This document shows positions 5,711 to 7,790 of a stretch of 7,790 bases of DNA, piece by piece. Made by a program: the position numbers and the translations under genes. Source of the stretch: Dehalococcoidia bacterium (lineage in GTDB: Bacteria; Chloroflexota; Dehalococcoidia; GIF9; UBA5629); the NCBI GenBank assembly GCA_016927965.1, contig JAFGLP010000063.1:1-7790 (forward strand). Reading direction: 5' to 3'. Position 1 is the stretch's first letter, and each line of letters begins with the position of its first letter. The notes beneath the pieces were generated by a model, which made no database searches, was not told the origin of the DNA, and saw only the letters and a list, made by a program, of their open reading frames with translations.

Positions 5711-6295
5711 ATGGTTATAGGCATCCTGGCCCTGCAGGGCGATTTTATCGAACATATCAAAATGCTTGATCAGACCGGCGTCAGAGCTGTGGAGATACGA
5801 CTGCCCTCTGAGCTGGATAAGATCGACGGCCTGATCATCCCGGGCGGGGAAAGCACGACCATGATGAAATTGATGCACAGCTTCGATTTGATTGAACCCA
5901 TCAGGCGGTTTGCCGCCCGCAAGCTGCCGCTGTGGGGCACATGCGCAGGCATGATCTGCCTGGCTAACGATGTACATAATCACGATGCCACGCCAATGGA
6001 AACCCTGGGGCTGATGGATATAACCGTAAAACGCAACGCCTTCGGCAGGCAGGTGGACAGTTTTGAGACCAGCCTGGATATCTCAGCTATTGAGGACGGG
6101 CCGTTTCCCGGCATCTTCATCCGCGCCCCTTATATCCAGAAGGCCGGTAAGGGGGTGCAAACACTGGCTTCGCTGCCGGACGGCAGAATAGTAGCCGCCA
6201 GGCAGGGCAACCTGCTGGCGACTTCTTTTCACCCCGAACTGACGACCGATACCAGGCTTCATCGCTATTTCAGCCAGATATCCGCCAAATACTGA
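5711..6295 (+). CDS. pdxT: PLP synthase glutaminase subunit PdxT
   Basis: PdxT hydrolyses glutamine and passes ammonia to PdxS, which builds pyridoxal 5'-phosphate from ribose 5-phosphate and glyceraldehyde 3-phosphate (the DXP-independent vitamin B6 pathway). The 194-residue class I amidotransferase-like protein begins MVIGILALQGDFIEH, typical of PdxT. It has GGEST (45-49), the nucleophile C78 in WGTCAGMI, the PdxT-specific VKRNAFGRQVDSFE (106-119), IRAP (137-140) and the catalytic H174 and E176 in SFHPEL. Length is normal (family about 190-200). A ribosome binding site GGAGGG (5696-5701) precedes the start at nine bases. Its partner pdxS is not in the window; if the organism uses this pathway it must lie elsewhere. 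It is separated from glnA by a strong hairpin, so it is probably a separate transcription unit despite the shared substrate glutamine. Confidence 0.96.
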   Translation: MVIGILALQGDFIEHIKMLDQTGVRAVEIRLPSELDKIDGLIIPGGESTTMMKLMHSFDLIEPIRRFAARKLPLWGTCAGMICLANDVHNHDATPMETLGLMDITVKRNAFGRQVDSFETSLDISAIEDGPFPGIFIRAPYIQKAGKGVQTLASLPDGRIVAARQGNLLATSFHPELTTDTRLHRYFSQISAKY

Positions 6296-6299
6296 ACCT

Positions 6300-7514
6300 C
6301 TATTTAGCCGCCGCGGTGGTTTCCAGCTCAGGAGGGACTTCCACAGGTTTGCCTGCTATCATGGCATCTATATAGCCTTCGGCCCACTTGGTGAGGTTAT
6401 CTCCCACCAAGCTGGTTGGATAGTCCGGTGTCAAACCTTTGCCGCTGATTAATGTTCCATTGGGAGTATAGTAATGAGCAGTCGTGATTTTTATCGCCGA
6501 ATCGTCCTGCAGTTTAACGATATTCTGTACGCTGGCTTTGCCGTAGCTTTTCTCACCGGCCAGCTTGGCCCGCTCATTGTCGCGCAGTGCACCCGCCACG
6601 ATCTCACTGGCGCTGGCGCTGCCTTTGTTTATGAGCACAATAAGAGGCAGGTCGGTGGCTATGCCGCCGGCTTTTACTTTCTGGACCGCCTCCGTCCCGT
6701 TCTTATCAATGACCTTTACTACTATTCCTCTGATCAGGAACTGGCTGGCCACATCGATAGCCTGAGTCAGTATGCCTCCGGGATTGCCGCGCAGGTCCAG
6801 AATGAGCCCCCTGGCCCCATCATCCAGTGCTTTCTGAAGCGCTACTTTGAAATCGTCCTTTGTCGGCAGTATAAACTGCGAGATGCTGATATAAGCTACA
6901 TCGCCCCGCATATCGGATTTAACTGAATCCATCTTTATCTCGCTTCTGACAATATCCACATCAAAAGTGTCCCTTTCCCCCTCCCTGCCTATGGTAAGAG
7001 TAACTTTAGTGCCTGCCGGGCCACGAATCATCTGCGCCGCAACATCGGCATTCATGCCCTCGGTGGATTCCCCGTTTACCTTGAGGATCAGGTCGCCTGT
7101 CTGGAGTCCTGCCTGCTCAGCGGGAGAACCGGCTATCGGCGCCACTATAGCAATATAACCGCTCTTTTTTTCAATCGTGGCACCTATCCCCTGGAATACA
7201 CCCGTAAGGCCAATCATGGTCGACTGGTATTCCTGCGGCGAATAGTAATCGGTGTAAGGATCGCCCACCGCCTGTACCATGCCCCGCACAGCACCCTGCG
7301 ATATCTTGGTTGGATCGAGCTCGTCCTGATCGACATAATACTGCTGCAGCTTCTGCCACGCTTCGCTCTGTATCTGAAATTCGGTTGGCAGGTCCTTGAG
7401 AGTCTCTTTGTCCGCTTCACTGGGGACAAATGGAACATCACAACCAATCATCGGCAGGCTGGTGAACAGCACCGCCAGCATCATTACAATGTTAAGGACA
7501 AAAGACTTATTCAT
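6300..7514 (-). CDS. Carboxyl-terminal processing protease, S41 family (CtpA/CtpB-like), exported, possible lipoprotein
   Basis: The 404-residue S41 peptidase has an N-terminal export signal (K3, hydrophobic 5-22) ending in MIGC, with C25 as a possible lipidation site; the -3 residue is Met, so the lipobox is imperfect. A PDZ domain spans about 103-190 (GVFQGIGATIE, SPAEQAGLQTGDLILKVNG), followed by the protease core. The serine-lysine dyad is visible: S301 in NKGSASASEIV and K326 in SYGKASVQ, with Q330. The 25- and 29-residue spacings from the serine agree with those recalled for Bacillus CtpB. Such enzymes trim C-termini of envelope proteins; the substrate here is unknown. A GGAG at complement 7526-7529 precedes the ATG. 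It is convergent with pdxT with four bases between stop codons and lies downstream of rnpB on the same strand. Confidence 0.95.
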   Translation of the reverse strand: MNKSFVLNIVMMLAVLFTSLPMIGCDVPFVPSEADKETLKDLPTEFQIQSEAWQKLQQYYVDQDELDPTKISQGAVRGMVQAVGDPYTDYYSPQEYQSTMIGLTGVFQGIGATIEKKSGYIAIVAPIAGSPAEQAGLQTGDLILKVNGESTEGMNADVAAQMIRGPAGTKVTLTIGREGERDTFDVDIVRSEIKMDSVKSDMRGDVAYISISQFILPTKDDFKVALQKALDDGARGLILDLRGNPGGILTQAIDVASQFLIRGIVVKVIDKNGTEAVQKVKAGGIATDLPLIVLINKGSASASEIVAGALRDNERAKLAGEKSYGKASVQNIVKLQDDSAIKITTAHYYTPNGTLISGKGLTPDYPTSLVGDNLTKWAEGYIDAMIAGKPVEVPPELETTAAAK

Positions 7515-7542
7515 TTTATAAATATCTCCGGTATTCTCTTTC

Positions 7543-7557
7543 TATCGTCACACGATA
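7543..7557. repeat. Small perfect hairpin between rnpB and the S41 protease gene
   Basis: TATCGT (7543-7548) and ACGATA (7552-7557) are perfect complements around CAC. On the minus strand no T-run follows, so it is not an obvious rnpB terminator. It would lie near the predicted transcription start of the protease gene, in its 5' leader or at a regulator site. Confidence 0.35.
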
Positions 7558-7566
7558 ATTTCCTAT

Positions 7567-7572
7567 ATTATA
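7567..7572 (-). promoter_or_regulatory. -10 element for the S41 protease gene
   Basis: The minus strand reads TATAAT exactly, about 53 bases before the start codon. The -35 position (about 7590-7595) falls inside the conserved 3' end of rnpB and reads CGGCTT, a poor match. The protease may therefore start here or be read through from rnpB. Confidence 0.4.
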
Positions 7573-7577
7573 TTGCC

Positions 7578-7790
7578 AAGCAGGACTATAAGCCGAATTC
7601 TGTGCCTCCGGACGAGCCGGAGCGGTGACCATCCATCTAGCCCCGATGTTGCCATCGGAGTCATGCGACCAACCCGGGGACAGCCCAGGCGTGCCTAAGC
7701 CCCCTATTAGGTCTTGCTCCGGGTGGGGTTTGCACGGCCGGCCGGTCTCCCGGCCGCCGGTGAGCTCTTACCTCACCATTTCACCCTTAC
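7578..7790 (-). ncRNA. rnpB: RNase P RNA, bacterial class A, 3' portion (5' part beyond window)
   Basis: This is the catalytic RNA of RNase P, which removes 5' leaders from pre-tRNAs. Read on the minus strand, the segment at 7758-7786 is the conserved GGTGAAATGGTGAGG / TAAGAGCTCACCG core. The region then has a P18 hairpin, CCGATG-GCAA-CATCGG (7643-7658), with a GNRA tetraloop, followed by the conserved TAGATGGATG. A further P19-like hairpin is CTCCGG-CTCGT-CCGGAG (7606-7622). The near-universal 3' strand of P4, ACAGAANNNGGCTTAT, is at about 7588-7603. The 5' half with GAGGAAAGTCC is outside the window. The exact 3' end, around 7575-7585, is estimated, because the P1 partner strand cannot be seen. 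Confidence 0.94.

Noticed and set aside
6474..6926. Plus-strand open frames inside the S41 protease gene
   Set aside because: They lie opposite the conserved protease core and show no independent coding signal.

Overview
The window looks like chromosomal DNA from a bacterium. It carries a class A bacterial RNase P RNA, Shine-Dalgarno-led genes, a GSI-alpha glutamine synthetase, and sigma70-like -10 elements. A DUF128/NrpR regulator, best known from methanogenic archaea, sits beside a classic amtB-glnB-glnA cluster. From memory of family distributions this combination suggests Chloroflexota, perhaps Dehalococcoidia. That placement is inference; no taxonomic search was possible.

Layout. Positions 2-712 hold the 3' part of hisF (histidine biosynthesis), followed 30 bases later by an NrpR-family repressor (743-1744). 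An OmpR-family response regulator resembling actinobacterial GlnR follows (1759-2445), apparently with its own extended -10 promoter inside the nrpR stop region. Then come amtB (2538-3764), a PII gene overlapping it by one base (3764-4111), glnA (4228-5568) and pdxT (5711-6295). All of these are on the plus strand. On the minus strand lie a carboxyl-terminal processing protease (6300-7514), ending tail-to-tail with pdxT at a 4-base gap, and the 3' part of rnpB (about 7578-7790), which runs off the window. Coding density is high and no gene-free stretch exceeds about 150 bases.

How it fits together. AmtB imports ammonium, PII senses ATP/ADP/2-oxoglutarate and probably gates AmtB, and GlnA fixes ammonium into glutamine. 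HisF and PdxT both belong to glutamine-dependent enzyme systems. Two unrelated regulators precede the assimilation genes: an NrpR-type protein (2-oxoglutarate-responsive in archaea) and a GlnR-like orphan response regulator. Upstream of amtB are three repeats at exactly 11-base spacing (GTAAC-N6-TTAAC-N6-GTAAC). Upstream of glnA is a two-copy version (TTAAT-N6-GTAAC) overlapping a likely -35 region. These match the architecture of GlnR/PhoB-type operators.

The most interesting observation is this apparent double control, archaeal-type NrpR plus GlnR-like regulator with matching candidate operators, packed into one nitrogen locus. No mobile element, CRISPR array, tRNA or broken gene was seen. 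Only hisF and rnpB are partial, because of the window edges.
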